Positions 28,550 through 41,569 of a stretch of DNA of 64,000 nt are shown one piece after another. The notes beneath the pieces were generated by a model that saw only the letters and a program-made list of their open reading frames with translations, had not been told where the DNA came from and made no database searches. The position numbers were made by a program, and so were the translations under genes. The DNA lies in NCBI GenBank assembly GCA_002897735.1, contig BDTW01000042.1, positions 1 through 64,000 on the forward strand, written 5' to 3'. The DNA is from a bacterium BMS3Bbin13. Its GTDB lineage: Bacteria; Pseudomonadota; Gammaproteobacteria; 21-64-14. Each line of letters begins with the position of its first letter. Positions within the stretch are counted from its first letter, which is position 1.

Positions 28550-29995
28550 ATGGTGAAGCTCGTGTTTCTGTGGACCGATGCGCTGCTCTACGTGCTGGTG
28601 GCCACGGTGCTCCTGTCGGCCTGGTACATACGGAGCCACGAGCACCTGCGGGCGCCGTGGCGCGAGGTCCTGCACAGTCGCCTCGGGGTCGCGGCGATGG
28701 TGGTGCTCGCGGCCTACGTGACGATCGGGCTGCTCGATTCGGTGCACTTCCGGATGCCCGCCGGCGGCCGCGCGGCGGATGGCGCGGAACGCTACTCCGG
28801 GCGGGTGCTGAGCGTACTCGACCTCATCCTGACCCCGCTGCGGACCCACGAGGAGGAGACCTACTCCGCACCGCTCGCCACCCGGCTCTACACGAAGGAG
28901 ACCGTGGAACTCCCGGACGGCAGGGATGTGCGCATCTACCCGCGGCTGCGCTACGGGGGCGCACAGCTCCGCGACCCGGCGCGGGAGCGGATCCCGGATA
29001 TCCTGCACACGGTGCTGCGCGGCGCGGTCTTTGCGTTGGTCTTATGGGCCGCACTCCTCGCCCTGGTCGTTGCGCGGCTCGCGCGCCGGCACCGATGGCG
29101 GGTCTTGCACGCCCTGTACAGGGTGCTGTCCGGGCGTACCGAACACCCCTGGAACGTCGCTCTCTACACGGCCGGGGCGTTGATCCTGTTCGGCTCGGTG
29201 ACCGGGCATCTCGCCGTGCATTATCACGTCTTCGGCACCGACAAGGTCGGCCAGGACGTCTTCTACGAGACCCTCAAGAGTATCCGCACCGGGCTGGTGA
29301 TCGGCACGTTGTCGACGCTCGTGATGTTGCCGCTGGCGATCGTGCTTGGTATCACGGCCGGCTATTTCCGGTCATGGGTCGATGACGTGATTCAATATCT
29401 CTACACCACCCTCAACTCGATCCCCGGTGTGCTCCTGATCGCGGCCGCGATCCTCATGCTCGAGGTCTACATGGCGAATCACCCGCAGAATTTCCAGACG
29501 GTGATCGCCCGGGCCGATCTGCGACTGCTGTTTCTGTGCATCATCCTCGGCATCACCAGTTGGACGGGCCTGTGTCGTCTGCTGCGCGGGGAGGCGTTGA
29601 AGCTGCGCGAGCTGGACTACATACAGGCCGCACAGGCGTTCGGGGTCGGTCATACGAAGATTCTCACGCGCCACATCCTGCCCAACGTGATGCACATCGT
29701 CCTGATTACGGTGGTACTCGATTTCAGCGGGCTGGTGCTGGCCGAGGCGGTACTGACCTACGTCGGTGTCGGTGTCGATCCGACCACCTACAGTTGGGGC
29801 AACATGATCAACGGCGCGCGCCTGGAGCTGGCCCGCGATCCCGTCGTGTGGTGGTCGCTGGCGGCGGCTTTCGTGTTCATGTTCGGTCTGGTACTGTCGG
29901 CCAACCTGTTCGCGGACGCCGTGCGCGACGCCTTCGATCCTCGCTCGGGTACCACGCGGGGACCGGGGTCGGGGCGGCGCGACGTAGGGGCGTAG
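28550..29995 (+). CDS. ABC transporter permease (YejE-like)
   Basis: LRELDYIQAAQAFGVGHTKILTRHILPNVMHIVLIT EAA-loop; 481 aa; stop abuts the next ATG. Confidence 0.92.
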   Translation: MVKLVFLWTDALLYVLVATVLLSAWYIRSHEHLRAPWREVLHSRLGVAAMVVLAAYVTIGLLDSVHFRMPAGGRAADGAERYSGRVLSVLDLILTPLRTHEEETYSAPLATRLYTKETVELPDGRDVRIYPRLRYGGAQLRDPARERIPDILHTVLRGAVFALVLWAALLALVVARLARRHRWRVLHALYRVLSGRTEHPWNVALYTAGALILFGSVTGHLAVHYHVFGTDKVGQDVFYETLKSIRTGLVIGTLSTLVMLPLAIVLGITAGYFRSWVDDVIQYLYTTLNSIPGVLLIAAAILMLEVYMANHPQNFQTVIARADLRLLFLCIILGITSWTGLCRLLRGEALKLRELDYIQAAQAFGVGHTKILTRHILPNVMHIVLITVVLDFSGLVLAEAVLTYVGVGVDPTTYSWGNMINGARLELARDPVVWWSLAAAFVFMFGLVLSANLFADAVRDAFDPRSGTTRGPGSGRRDVGA

Positions 29996-32017
<2,022 letters not shown>

Positions 32018-32042
32018 AACCCGCCCACGGGTGGTGGGAAGC

Positions 32043-32300
32043 GCCGGGGTGTGTAGAGCGGGCCTCGGCTCGCGGGCGACATCGGATAATGTAGGCTGAT
32101 GCGCACCCGCAGCGGCGTCGGCCGGGCGAGCCCGGCCCTACGGGTGGGCATGATCGCTGATACGCGCAGGACAGAGCCAGGCCCCGCCGGGGCGGCATCC
32201 TCCTGTAGGGCGGGTCTCGGCCCGCCGGTGACGTCGACGATGCAGGCCGAGGCGGATGCGCACCCGCAACGCCGCCGGCCGGGCGAGTCTACGCGGTCCC
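32043..32300. repeat. Composite intergenic repeat, locus 1 (two hairpin-rich units plus spacer)
   Basis: gggcgggtctcggcccgccg and ggccgggcgagcccggccctac units joined by gggtgggcatgatcgctgat...gccaggccccgccggggcggcatcctcctgtag; matches 35730-35985. Confidence 0.8.
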
Positions 32301-32350
32301 GGCACCATCGGGGGGAGGGGCCGGCGGGCGCTGAACGCGCGCGGGTGTGA

Positions 32351-34027
32351 TCAGATGCTGCTTCCCTGATGGGTGACGTTGACACGCAGGGTCAGTCGCT
32401 GGCCGGGGTGGAGGAGGGCGCCGGAGGAGATCGAGTTCCATTCGCACAACTGCCCGATGGTCACGTTGAAGCGTTGTGAGATCCGCGCCAACGAATCGCC
32501 CCGGCGTACCGTGTAACGGATGATTTGTACCACGGCGAGGGCGTGGGGGAGGCCGGCGGGCATTGTGTAGGCCACTTGGCGCGCCAAGCCGCGTTTCCAG
32601 ATTACGAGCTTGCGCCCGAGGGGCAGCACGTCCCCCGGAGCGAGGCCGTTCCATCGTGCCAGGGCGCGTAACGACACCCCGAAGTTGCGGGCGATCTGCC
32701 ACAGGGTGTCACCGGAGCGCACGACGTGTACCTCCCTGCGCCCGCTACGGGAGACCCGGCGCAACGCCAGGCGGCGCTGACCGGCGCTCAGTCGATAGCG
32801 TGTCAGTGCCTCGCTGGCCACGGGGATCAGCAGGTGGTGCCCGGCTCGAATGCGGTTCCCACGGAGCTTGTTGATATGCCGGAGTACGGTGACCGTGGTG
32901 TGGTAGCGCATGGCGATGACGGACAGGGATTCGCCCGGGCGGATCCGGTAACGGGTCCAACTGACCCGCTCGCGCGGGGGCAGCGCCGCCAGTTTTCCCA
33001 GGAAGGCGACCGCGTCGTCCTTCGGCAGCAGCAGGCGGTGGGGTCCGCCGGGGGCCGTGGCCCAGCGGTTGAATCCGGGGTTCAGCCGGTAGATCTCGTC
33101 CAGCGACAACCCGGACAGTTGCGCCGCCCGGGCGAGGTCGATCTGGGAATGGATCTGGACGACCGCCAGGAAGGGTTTGTCGGGGATCGGCGGCAGCGTA
33201 ATCCCGTAGCGCTTGGGATGGGCGACCAGTTCCCCCAGGGCCAGCAGCTTGGGCACGTAGGCGCGGGTCTCACGGGGCAGGCCCAGATGCCAGAAATCCG
33301 TGGGTCGTCCGAGGCGGCGATTGCGTGCCTGCGCCGCCAGAACCGTGCCCTCTCCGGAATTGTAGGCCGCCAGGGCGAGTAGCCAGTCGCCGTTGAAGTC
33401 GTTCTTGAGCTGGTTCAGATAGTCCAGTGCGGCGCGTGTCGAGGCGTAGACGTCGCGGCGCCCGTCGTACCACCAGTTCTGCTTCAGGCCGAAGCGCCGG
33501 CCGGTGGAGGGGATGAACTGCCACAGCCCGGCGGCGCGACCGTGCGAGTAGGCGAACGGGCGAAAGGCGCTCTCCACCACCGGCAGCAGCGCGATCTCGC
33601 TGGGCATGTGACGCGCCTCGACCTCCTGTTGGATGAAGTGGAGGAACGGCTCACTGCGTGCGAATGCACGGTCGATGTACTCGGGGTGGCGGACGTACCA
33701 GTTCAGTTGCGCCTTGATCCGCGCGTTGCCGGGCTCCGGGAGGCTGAGGCCGTCACGGATGCGCACCCAGAGGTTTTCCGGCTCGGCGTGCGCCGGCCCG
33801 GCGGGCGTACGTGCGACGACGCTCGGCAGTGCGGCGTCGAACGCCACGCACACCGGGGTCGGAGCGGGTCGGGTGTGCGGCTCGGCTCTCTCGGCCCGCG
33901 CGGGAGCCGCGGCGGGTGGTTCGGGCGCGACCGCGGGCGGCGGACGCAGGACGCCGCAACCGCCCACTCCGAGCAGGGTGAGCAGCCCGAGGGCGAAGAG
34001 GGTCTCCTTGGCGCCGCGATTGATCAT
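32351..34027 (-). CDS. mltD: Membrane-bound lytic transglycosylase D with LysM repeats
   Basis: Lipobox LGVGGC; SLT motif ALLPVVESAFRPFAYSHGRAAGLWQFIPSTGRRFGL; three LysM modules. Confidence 0.95.
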   Translation of the reverse strand: MINRGAKETLFALGLLTLLGVGGCGVLRPPPAVAPEPPAAAPARAERAEPHTRPAPTPVCVAFDAALPSVVARTPAGPAHAEPENLWVRIRDGLSLPEPGNARIKAQLNWYVRHPEYIDRAFARSEPFLHFIQQEVEARHMPSEIALLPVVESAFRPFAYSHGRAAGLWQFIPSTGRRFGLKQNWWYDGRRDVYASTRAALDYLNQLKNDFNGDWLLALAAYNSGEGTVLAAQARNRRLGRPTDFWHLGLPRETRAYVPKLLALGELVAHPKRYGITLPPIPDKPFLAVVQIHSQIDLARAAQLSGLSLDEIYRLNPGFNRWATAPGGPHRLLLPKDDAVAFLGKLAALPPRERVSWTRYRIRPGESLSVIAMRYHTTVTVLRHINKLRGNRIRAGHHLLIPVASEALTRYRLSAGQRRLALRRVSRSGRREVHVVRSGDTLWQIARNFGVSLRALARWNGLAPGDVLPLGRKLVIWKRGLARQVAYTMPAGLPHALAVVQIIRYTVRRGDSLARISQRFNVTIGQLCEWNSISSGALLHPGQRLTLRVNVTHQGSSI

Positions 34028-34532
34028 GATGACTCCTTACATCAGCGGCAGGTTACGCCTTGGATTGAATGGCCGGGATACGATCCCGGGGGGGGGCCGT
34101 AACCACACCTTCGCAGGATAGCGGCGGGCAGGGCCGGAGACCGTGTGGTGCGTCACGGGCGCCGTAGCGTCGCCGGTCGGATCCGGGGCGCGGCGGAGAG
34201 ACGATCGGAGTGGCTTGGTCGAGGATGCGGTAGATAGAGTCGCCGGGTTGCGGTGGCCTTCGTCGAACAGCGGCTGCCATTCTGAACGAACGATTGCCCA
34301 TCAGTTTTCCGCTTCCCACTCTTCCGATTGGATTTCCGGCCGGGTTCGGCCGATCCCGGGCCTCTATGGAGGCAGCATCGTGCCAGGATTTTCGCTACAA
34401 ATCAAGCTGGTGGGTAGATTCCGTGTGCTCTGTTCTGAAGCGTGGCACGATCTGTGGGAGAATATGCGCGACGCCCCGGGCGGCGGGAGCGGGACGCGGT
34501 CCCGGGAGACGAGGATGCAGCGTCGAGAGGGA

Positions 34533-35285
34533 ATGTCATCCGTTGCTACGGCACAGCGGCTGGAGGCGTGGTACGCGGGCCGCCTCGGCGCTCTGTTGTG
34601 GGAGCAGGAGCGGGCGCAGTTGGAGGCCTCGATTCCCAACCTGTTCGGTTACCACGTAGTGCAGCTCGGCTCGCTCGGGGCCGACCGGGACGATGATTTG
34701 TTGGGGTTGTGTCGCATCCCACACCGCATCGTGCTGGATCCCGTGAGACGCACCGGTATCGGTCTGGTCGCCGCCCCCGATGCGCTCCCGATCACCTCCG
34801 ACAGCGTCGACGCGGTGCTGCTGCCGCACACACTGGAATTCGTGGACGACCCGCATCAGGTCCTGCGCGAGGTCGATCGCGTGCTGGTGGCCGAGGGGCA
34901 CGTGGTCATCCTCGGGTTCAACCCGTGGGGCAGTTGGGGCTGGCGACGGCTGTTCGGCTCGCGCGCCGTGCCCTGGTGCGGGCGTTTCTTCAGCCAGACC
35001 CGAATCCGGGACTGGCTGGCGTTGTTGGGGTTCGATCCGATCGTGGGGCGCGGCTGTTTTTTCCGGCCGCCTTTGGAATACGAGGGCGTGATGCGGCGTA
35101 TCCGGTTTATCGAGTGCCTGGGCCGGCGCGGCGGTTGGTCCTTCCTGGCGGCGGCCTATGTACTGGTGGCGCGCAAGCGGGTGGCGGCCCTGACGCCGAT
35201 ACGTTCGCGCTGGCAGCCGCGCCGCCGGCTGGTCACTGCGGGTCTCGCCAGGCCCTCGGCGCGCGTGGTGAAGCGCGGTGGATGA
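34533..35285 (+). CDS. SAM-dependent methyltransferase (YafS-like)
   Basis: [49 protein letters not shown]; located between mltD and rnhA. Confidence 0.88.
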   Translation: MSSVATAQRLEAWYAGRLGALLWEQERAQLEASIPNLFGYHVVQLGSLGADRDDDLLGLCRIPHRIVLDPVRRTGIGLVAAPDALPITSDSVDAVLLPHTLEFVDDPHQVLREVDRVLVAEGHVVILGFNPWGSWGWRRLFGSRAVPWCGRFFSQTRIRDWLALLGFDPIVGRGCFFRPPLEYEGVMRRIRFIECLGRRGGWSFLAAAYVLVARKRVAALTPIRSRWQPRRRLVTAGLARPSARVVKRGG

Positions 35286-35733
35286 GGTGGAGGTCTACAC
35301 CGACGGGGCGTGCCGCGGCAATCCCGGTCCGGGCGGATGGGGCGTGGTGCTGCGCTTCGGCGGGACCGAGAAGACGCTCCATGGGGGGGAGCCGGAGACG
35401 ACCAACAACCGCATGGAACTCACGGCGGCGATCCGCGCCCTGGAGGCGCTCAAGCGCCCGTGCCGGGTACGGCTGACCACCGATTCCGAATACGTGAAGA
35501 AGGGTCTGACCGAGTGGCTGCCGAACTGGAAGCGCCGCGGGTGGAAGACCGCGGCCCGCAAGCCGGTCAAGAACGCGGACCTGTGGCGTCGGCTCGACGC
35601 CGCCGCGGCGCGCCACGAGGTGCGTTGGCATTGGGTGCGCGGCCATAGCGGTCACCCGGAAAACGAACGCGCCGATGCCCTCGCCAATCGGGGCATCGAC
35701 GAGTTGCGCGTGCCCCGCAAATGTGCTTCCTAG
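35278..35733 (+). CDS. rnhA: Ribonuclease HI (GTG start)
   Basis: [49 protein letters not shown]...[24 protein letters not shown]. Confidence 0.98.
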   Translation: MDEVEVYTDGACRGNPGPGGWGVVLRFGGTEKTLHGGEPETTNNRMELTAAIRALEALKRPCRVRLTTDSEYVKKGLTEWLPNWKRRGWKTAARKPVKNADLWRRLDAAAARHEVRWHWVRGHSGHPENERADALANRGIDELRVPRKCAS

Positions 35734-35985
35734 GGCGGGCCTCGGCCCGCCGGGTACGTCGAGGGACCCGGCCGCGCCATGTGCGCGCTTCCGCGTCGTC
35801 GGCCGGGCGAGCCCGGCCCTACGGGTGGGCACGATCGTTGATAGGCGCAAGGACAGAGCCAAGCCCCGCCGGGGCGGCATCCTCCTGTAGGGCGGGTCTC
35901 GGCCCGCCGGCGACGTCGATGATGCAGGGCCGAGGCTGATGTGCATTCGCAGCGTCGTCGGCCGGGCGAGCCCGGCCCTACCAAA
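35730..35985. repeat. Composite intergenic repeat, locus 2
   Basis: tagggcgggcctcggcccgccg...ggccgggcgagcccggccctacgggtgggcacgatcgttgat...; second copy of the 32043-32300 array. Confidence 0.85.
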
Positions 35986-36045
35986 CACCGCCGATGCTCT
36001 GGGAACCCGCCGGGACCCGATCATTGCCATAGGAGACCGCACGCC

Positions 36046-36768
36046 ATGCGCCAGATCGTCCTCGATACCGAAACCACCGGACTGGAGCCCGAGCAGGGCC
36101 ACCGCATCATCGAGATCGGCTGCGTGGAGTTACTCAACCGTCGTCCGACCGGAAACAACTATCATCAATACCTGCAGCCCGATCGCGGGATCGACGAAGG
36201 GGCGCGCGAGGTCCACGGCATCGACCTCGACTTTCTCGCCGACAAGCCGCGCTTCGGCGACGTCGCCCGGGAACTGACGGACTACCTCCGCGGCGCCGAG
36301 CTGATCATCCACAACGCCCCGTTCGATACTGCGTTCCTCAATGCGGAGCTGCGCCGGTTGGGGTCGGAGTGGGAGCTCATCGAGGGGCACTGCACGGTCC
36401 TCGATACCCTGGCGCTGGCGCGCCGGCTCCATCCCGGGCAGCGCAACAGTCTCGACGCCCTGTGCAAACGCTACGGGATCGACAACTCGCAGCGTACCCG
36501 GCACGGCGCGCTGCTGGATGCGGAGATCCTCGCCGACGTCTACCTTGCCATGACCGGGGGGCAGGCGGCGCTGTCGCTGGAAGAGGACGCCGAGCAGCCC
36601 GGGCGAACCGCCGCGGCCACCGTCCGTGCGGTCGAGGGTGCCCGCGGGCGCCTGCGCGTGGTGCACGCCGATGCCGCCGAGCGCGCCGCTCATGAACGGT
36701 ATATGGAGGTGTTGGACGATGCGTGCGGTGCGCCCTGCGTCTGGCGGTCCCCGGACGCAGAGTCGTAG
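36046..36768 (+). CDS. dnaQ: DNA polymerase III subunit epsilon
   Basis: MRQIVLDTETTGLEPEQGHRIIEIGCVELLNRRPTGNNYHQYLQPDR; DEDDh exonuclease. Confidence 0.97.
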   Translation: MRQIVLDTETTGLEPEQGHRIIEIGCVELLNRRPTGNNYHQYLQPDRGIDEGAREVHGIDLDFLADKPRFGDVARELTDYLRGAELIIHNAPFDTAFLNAELRRLGSEWELIEGHCTVLDTLALARRLHPGQRNSLDALCKRYGIDNSQRTRHGALLDAEILADVYLAMTGGQAALSLEEDAEQPGRTAAATVRAVEGARGRLRVVHADAAERAAHERYMEVLDDACGAPCVWRSPDAES

Positions 36769-36843
36769 GGATCGGCATCGGCGCGTGCCGACCGATCCGC
36801 CGCGCTCGGGGCCGGCCCGGTCCGCCGGCCTCGCCGGTACCGT

Positions 36844-38196
36844 TCAGCTCAGGTAGCGGAGATACAGGTAGAGGCTCGCGATCGCGACGCTGAACAGCAT
36901 CAGCGGGAAGGCCTGGAGCAGGAACGGGACGAAGCGTATCGGATGCCCGGCCCGCTCCGAGAATCCCGCCACGATCAGGTTGGCGCTCGCGCCGATGATG
37001 GTGCCGTTTCCGCCCAGACAGGCCCCCAGGGCGAGCGCCCACCACAGGGGCAGCAGGGCGTCGGGACCGCCGAAGGTCGGCCCCATGTTCTTGACCAACG
37101 GGATCATGGTCGCGACGAAGGGGATGTTGTCGACGATCGAGGAGGCGATCGCGGATACCCACATCACCGCCATCGCGGTGACCGGCAGGCTGTCGCCGGT
37201 GAGGTCCAGGACGTGGTGGGCGAGGATCTTGAGGATCCCCGATCGGTCGATCCCCGCGACTACGATGAACAGCCCCACAAAAAAGAAGATGGTCACCCAT
37301 TCCACCTCACCGAAGGCGCGGTGGACCTGGCGCGATTGTTCTTCGGCCTTGCGGGGCCAGTTGTCGAGCAACAGCAGTAACGACGCGCCGAACATCGCGA
37401 TCGTCGCGGGTTCCACGCGCAGGACGTGCGCCAGCATGAAGCCCAGGATCACCAGCGCCAGCACGAACAGGGATTGCTTGAGCAACCGGGTGTCCGTGAT
37501 CGCCTCGCGCTCGTCGAAGTGCATGACCCGCCCGCGCGCCTCCTCGGTGGCATGCAGCCGCCGGCCGTAGATGACGTAGATCGGCACCAGGGTCGCGACC
37601 ATGATGACCAGCACGATCGGAGCCAGGTTGACCACGAAGTCCATGAAGTTCAGGTGGGCGGCCGAGCCGATCATGATGTTCGGGGGGTCGCCGATCAACG
37701 TCGCGGTCCCGCCGATGTTCGAGAACAGGATCTCGCTGAACAGGTACGGGTAGGGGTTTACCTTCAACTCCTCGGTGATGAGCAGCGTCACCGGCGCGAT
37801 CAACAGTACCGTGGTCACGTTGTCCAGAAAGGCGGAGAAGAACGCCGTGACCAGCGAGAACATGAGCAAGATGCCCCACGGCTCTGCCCGCACCTTCTTG
37901 GCCGACCAGATGGCGACGTACTGGAAGACCCCGCAGCGCCGGGTGATCGCGACGATCACCATCATCCCGGCCAGCAGCCCCAGCGTATTGAAGTCCACCC
38001 CGCGCACCGCGGCCTGCTGATTCAGGACGCCGGAGAAGATCATCAGGCCGGCGCCCAGGAGGGCGACGATCGCGCGGTTGATGCGCTCGGAGATGATCAC
38101 CGCATAGGTGACGACAAAGACGGCGCCGGATACCCACAGGGGATCCCAGCCGAAGATCACGCGCGGGATCCATTGCCCCGTCAGCGCGCCGTGCAT
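36844..38196 (-). CDS. Ion transporter of the NhaD/ArsB superfamily
   Basis: 450 aa polytopic protein; SEILFSNIGGTATLIGDPPNIMIGSAAHLNFMDFVVNLAPIV; LGACLGGNGTIIGASANLIVAGFSERAG. Confidence 0.88.
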   Translation of the reverse strand: MHGALTGQWIPRVIFGWDPLWVSGAVFVVTYAVIISERINRAIVALLGAGLMIFSGVLNQQAAVRGVDFNTLGLLAGMMVIVAITRRCGVFQYVAIWSAKKVRAEPWGILLMFSLVTAFFSAFLDNVTTVLLIAPVTLLITEELKVNPYPYLFSEILFSNIGGTATLIGDPPNIMIGSAAHLNFMDFVVNLAPIVLVIMVATLVPIYVIYGRRLHATEEARGRVMHFDEREAITDTRLLKQSLFVLALVILGFMLAHVLRVEPATIAMFGASLLLLLDNWPRKAEEQSRQVHRAFGEVEWVTIFFFVGLFIVVAGIDRSGILKILAHHVLDLTGDSLPVTAMAVMWVSAIASSIVDNIPFVATMIPLVKNMGPTFGGPDALLPLWWALALGACLGGNGTIIGASANLIVAGFSERAGHPIRFVPFLLQAFPLMLFSVAIASLYLYLRYLS

Positions 38197-38199
38197 GTT

Positions 38200-38703
38200 T
38201 CAGTCCTTCCCCGCGAGCCTGCGAAAGACTTCCCAGTACGAGACCACACCGAGGAGCCGCCCGGATTCCGCGTCCACCACCGGGAGGCTGCAGCGCCCCC
38301 GATACAGGAGGAGCAGGGTCTCCGTGAGCGGGGTTCCGGGCCGTACGAGCACGGTGTCGTCGTCGGCCTTCTCGGCGGACGACGATTCCGGCGCCGCCTC
38401 GGCGTGGTTCTCCAGGCATTCGCGCACGGACAACCCGCTGACTTCCCGCAGGCGCAGGCGCAGGTCCTCGATGGAGTCGTGTACGTAGGTGAGGTCCGTG
38501 AGCCCGCCCGGAACGGTCGCCGCCTTGGGGAGCAGCAGTCCGAGCAGGTGGCGGGCCTCGAAGAGGCCGATGAACTTCCGGTCGGCGTCGACGATCGGTA
38601 TCGACCGGTAACGATGCTTGAGCAACAGCTCCAGTGCCCCCGCGACCGTATCGGTCGCCTGGAGGGTGACGGGCCGGCGGTTCATGATGAGTTCCACGCT
38701 CAT
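38200..38703 (-). CDS. CBS domain protein
   Basis: MSVELIMNRRPVTLQATDTVAGALELLLKHRYRSIPIVDADRKFIGLFEARHLL; paired CBS motifs. Confidence 0.85.
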   Translation of the reverse strand: MSVELIMNRRPVTLQATDTVAGALELLLKHRYRSIPIVDADRKFIGLFEARHLLGLLLPKAATVPGGLTDLTYVHDSIEDLRLRLREVSGLSVRECLENHAEAAPESSSAEKADDDTVLVRPGTPLTETLLLLYRGRCSLPVVDAESGRLLGVVSYWEVFRRLAGKD

Positions 38704-38823
38704 GACGGACCTCACGACAGGGTGCGACGGGACCGGGGCATTCTCACATGGACACGACGAACGATCCACCGGGGCCGCGCCTCGCGGCGCCCCGGTGGGC
38801 GGCGGACGACCCGGGGCGGGGGG

Positions 38824-39831
38824 TCAGACCTTGTAGTAGTCCCGGTACCACTCGACGAAGCGCGCGATCCCCGTCTCCACGCTCGTGTCGGGGCGGTAGC
38901 CGACGTCACGCACCAGGTCCTCCACGTCCGCGTAGGTATCCGGGACGTCGCCCGGTTGCAACGGGAGCAGATTCTTCTCCGCGGTCTTTCCGAGGCACCG
39001 TTCGAGCACCTCGATATAGCGGGTCAGTTCCACGGTCTGATGGTTGCCGATGTTGTAGAGACGGTAGGGCGCCTTGCTGCCCGCCGCGTCCGGGGCGTCC
39101 CCCGACCAGGAGGGATCGGGCGCGGGGACGCGGTCCAGGACGCGGATCACACCTTCCACGATATCGTCGATATAGGTGAAGTCGCGCCGGTGCCGGCCGT
39201 GGTTGAATACGTCGATCGGCTCTCCGGCGAGGATCTTGCGCGTGAACAGGAACAGCGCCATGTCGGGCCGGCCCCAGGGGCCATAGACGGTGAAGAAGCG
39301 CAGCCCGGTGGTCGGCAATTCGTACAGATGGCTGTAGGCGTGCGCCATCAGTTCGTTGGCCTTCTTGGTGGCGGCATACAGGCTGACCGGGTGATCGACG
39401 TTGTCGTGCACCGAAAACGGCATCCGCGTGTTGGCCCCGTACACGGAACTGCTGGATGCGTAGACGAGGTGTTCGACGCCGTTGTGCCGGCAGCCCTCCA
39501 GGACGTTGACAAAGCCGATCAGGTTGGTGTCGACGTAGGCGTGCGGGTTCTCGATCGAGTAGCGCACGCCCGCCTGGGCGGCGAGGTTCACCACCCGCTC
39601 GGGCCGCAGGCGCGAGAACGCCTCGGCCACGCCGTCGCGGTCCTCGAGATCGATGCGTAATTCGGTATATCCGCGATGGGTCCGGTTACGGGCGAGGCGC
39701 GCCTGCTTGAGCACCACGTCGTAGTAGTCGTTCAGGTTGTCGAGGCCGATGACCTCGTCGCCCCGTTCGAGCAGACGCAGCGAGAGGGCGGAGCCGATGA
39801 AACCCGCCGATCCGGTTACCAGTACCCGCAT
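38824..39831 (-). CDS. NAD-dependent UDP-sugar epimerase (UDP-glucuronate 4-epimerase-like)
   Basis: [67 protein letters not shown]. Confidence 0.93.
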   Translation of the reverse strand: MRVLVTGSAGFIGSALSLRLLERGDEVIGLDNLNDYYDVVLKQARLARNRTHRGYTELRIDLEDRDGVAEAFSRLRPERVVNLAAQAGVRYSIENPHAYVDTNLIGFVNVLEGCRHNGVEHLVYASSSSVYGANTRMPFSVHDNVDHPVSLYAATKKANELMAHAYSHLYELPTTGLRFFTVYGPWGRPDMALFLFTRKILAGEPIDVFNHGRHRRDFTYIDDIVEGVIRVLDRVPAPDPSWSGDAPDAAGSKAPYRLYNIGNHQTVELTRYIEVLERCLGKTAEKNLLPLQPGDVPDTYADVEDLVRDVGYRPDTSVETGIARFVEWYRDYYKV

Positions 39832-39864
39832 GCGATCCCCCAACCGGCCCGCCGGGCCGGTTCG

Positions 39865-41142
39865 TCAAAGCCGCGCATCCACCGCCTCTTTGGGCAGGAT
39901 GCCCTTTACATCGAACAAGACCATCTCGGCCCCGCCGAGCGCGCGGATCCGCTCCGCGCCCCACTCGCGGAACTGCCGGTGGCCCACCGCAATCACGACG
40001 GCGTCGTAGGCCCCGGGTTCCGGATCGCGGATCAGCTCGATCCCGTATTCGCGACGCGCCTCCTCCGGGTCCGCCCACGGGTCGTGGACCTCGACGGCGG
40101 CGTGGTAGCTGCGCAACTCGTCCACGATGTCGGTGACACGGGTATTGCGCAGGTCGGGGCAGTTCTCCTTGAAGGTGACCCCGAGGATCAGGATGCGCGC
40201 GCCCACCATCTGGATGCGCCGTTGCGTGAGCAGCTTGAGTACCCGCTCGGCGACGTGTGCGCCCATCGCGTCGTTGATCCGCCGGCCGGCAAGGATTATC
40301 TCGGGGTGATAGCCGACCTCCTGGGCCTTGTGGGTCAGGTAATAGGGGTCCACGCCGATGCAGTGTCCGCCGACCAAACCGGGACGGAAGGGCAGGAAAT
40401 TCCACTTGCTCCCGGCCGCCTCCAGGACCTCGATGGTGTCGATTCCGAGGCGGTTGAAGAGCAGCGAGAGTTCGTTGATGAGCGCGATGTTCACGTCGCG
40501 CTGGGTATTCTCGATGACCTTCGCGGCTTCCGCGACGCGAAGGCTGCTCGCGCGGTGCGTGCCGGCGGTGATCACCCGCCGATAGAGGTCGTCGACGAAA
40601 TCGGCCGCCTCGGGCGTCGAGCCCGAGGTCACCTTGCGGATGGAGGTCACCCGATGTTCCTTGTCCCCCGGATTGATGCGCTCGGGGCTGTAACCGGCGA
40701 AGAAGTCGCGGTTGTAGGTCAGGCCCGATTCCGCCTCCAGGATCGGCACGCACACTTCCTCGGTGGCGCCCGGATAGACCGTGGACTCGAAGATCACCAC
40801 GTCGCCCGGCGACAGCACCCCGCCCACCGTGCGGCTCGCGGCTTCGAGCGGTTGCAGATCCGGGCGCTTGTACCGGTCGATGGGCGTCGGGACCGTCACC
40901 ACATAGACGTTGCACGGCGCGAGATCGGCCGGCGCTGCGGTGAGCGAGAGACTGCCGGCCTGCGCGAGTTCCTCGGTGGTGATCTCGAGCGTCCGGTCGC
41001 GGCCGGCCTTCAGTTCCGCGATCCGCCCGGCCTTGACGTCGAAGCCGAGCGTGGGGAAGTGGTGGGCGAATTCGACCGCCAGCGGCAGGCCTACGTAACC
41101 CAGGCCGATTACTCCGATTCGGGCGTCCTGAACGTTCAGCAT
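39865..41142 (-). CDS. Nucleotide sugar dehydrogenase (TviB/WbpO-like)
   Basis: [89 protein letters not shown]. Confidence 0.95.
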   Translation of the reverse strand: MLNVQDARIGVIGLGYVGLPLAVEFAHHFPTLGFDVKAGRIAELKAGRDRTLEITTEELAQAGSLSLTAAPADLAPCNVYVVTVPTPIDRYKRPDLQPLEAASRTVGGVLSPGDVVIFESTVYPGATEEVCVPILEAESGLTYNRDFFAGYSPERINPGDKEHRVTSIRKVTSGSTPEAADFVDDLYRRVITAGTHRASSLRVAEAAKVIENTQRDVNIALINELSLLFNRLGIDTIEVLEAAGSKWNFLPFRPGLVGGHCIGVDPYYLTHKAQEVGYHPEIILAGRRINDAMGAHVAERVLKLLTQRRIQMVGARILILGVTFKENCPDLRNTRVTDIVDELRSYHAAVEVHDPWADPEEARREYGIELIRDPEPGAYDAVVIAVGHRQFREWGAERIRALGGAEMVLFDVKGILPKEAVDARL

Positions 41143-41569
41143 GGTGAGGATCTCATTCTCGCTTGTCGTCGAGCGCCCTGTCCGGGCCCGCCGCGCACGT
41201 ATCGCCCGCCGGAGCCGGGTCGGAGGGACCGTGCCGGATACCGAATGCATCGTAAAAAACGCATGTTACCCGACTCCACGTCCCTTCGCGAGTGGCGCCC
41301 GCCGTCCATCGGAATATCTGCGAGGCTTGGCCCGTCTGTTGCGTTGTCACATGCGGGACATCGGCCGTATAGTACGATGCACTTGGGTTGCCGGGGTCTC
41401 GTTCCGAGGGGCTCCGGGACGGCCGACCCGACAGGCTGCCGGGCGTCACGCGCACGGAGTGCGCCGATCCGGTTACCCTGCAGGTGCATCGGGTCGTGGA
41501 TGGGCATGGGCGGCGCGCGGCGTGCCGGTTCCGCGCGGGGTCGGGCGACAGCGAGAAGGCGAGAAGAAC

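Noticed and set aside
34088-34096. G9 tract upstream of mltD as a phase-variable promoter
   Set aside because: No promoter elements could be placed around it; noted only as a homopolymer.
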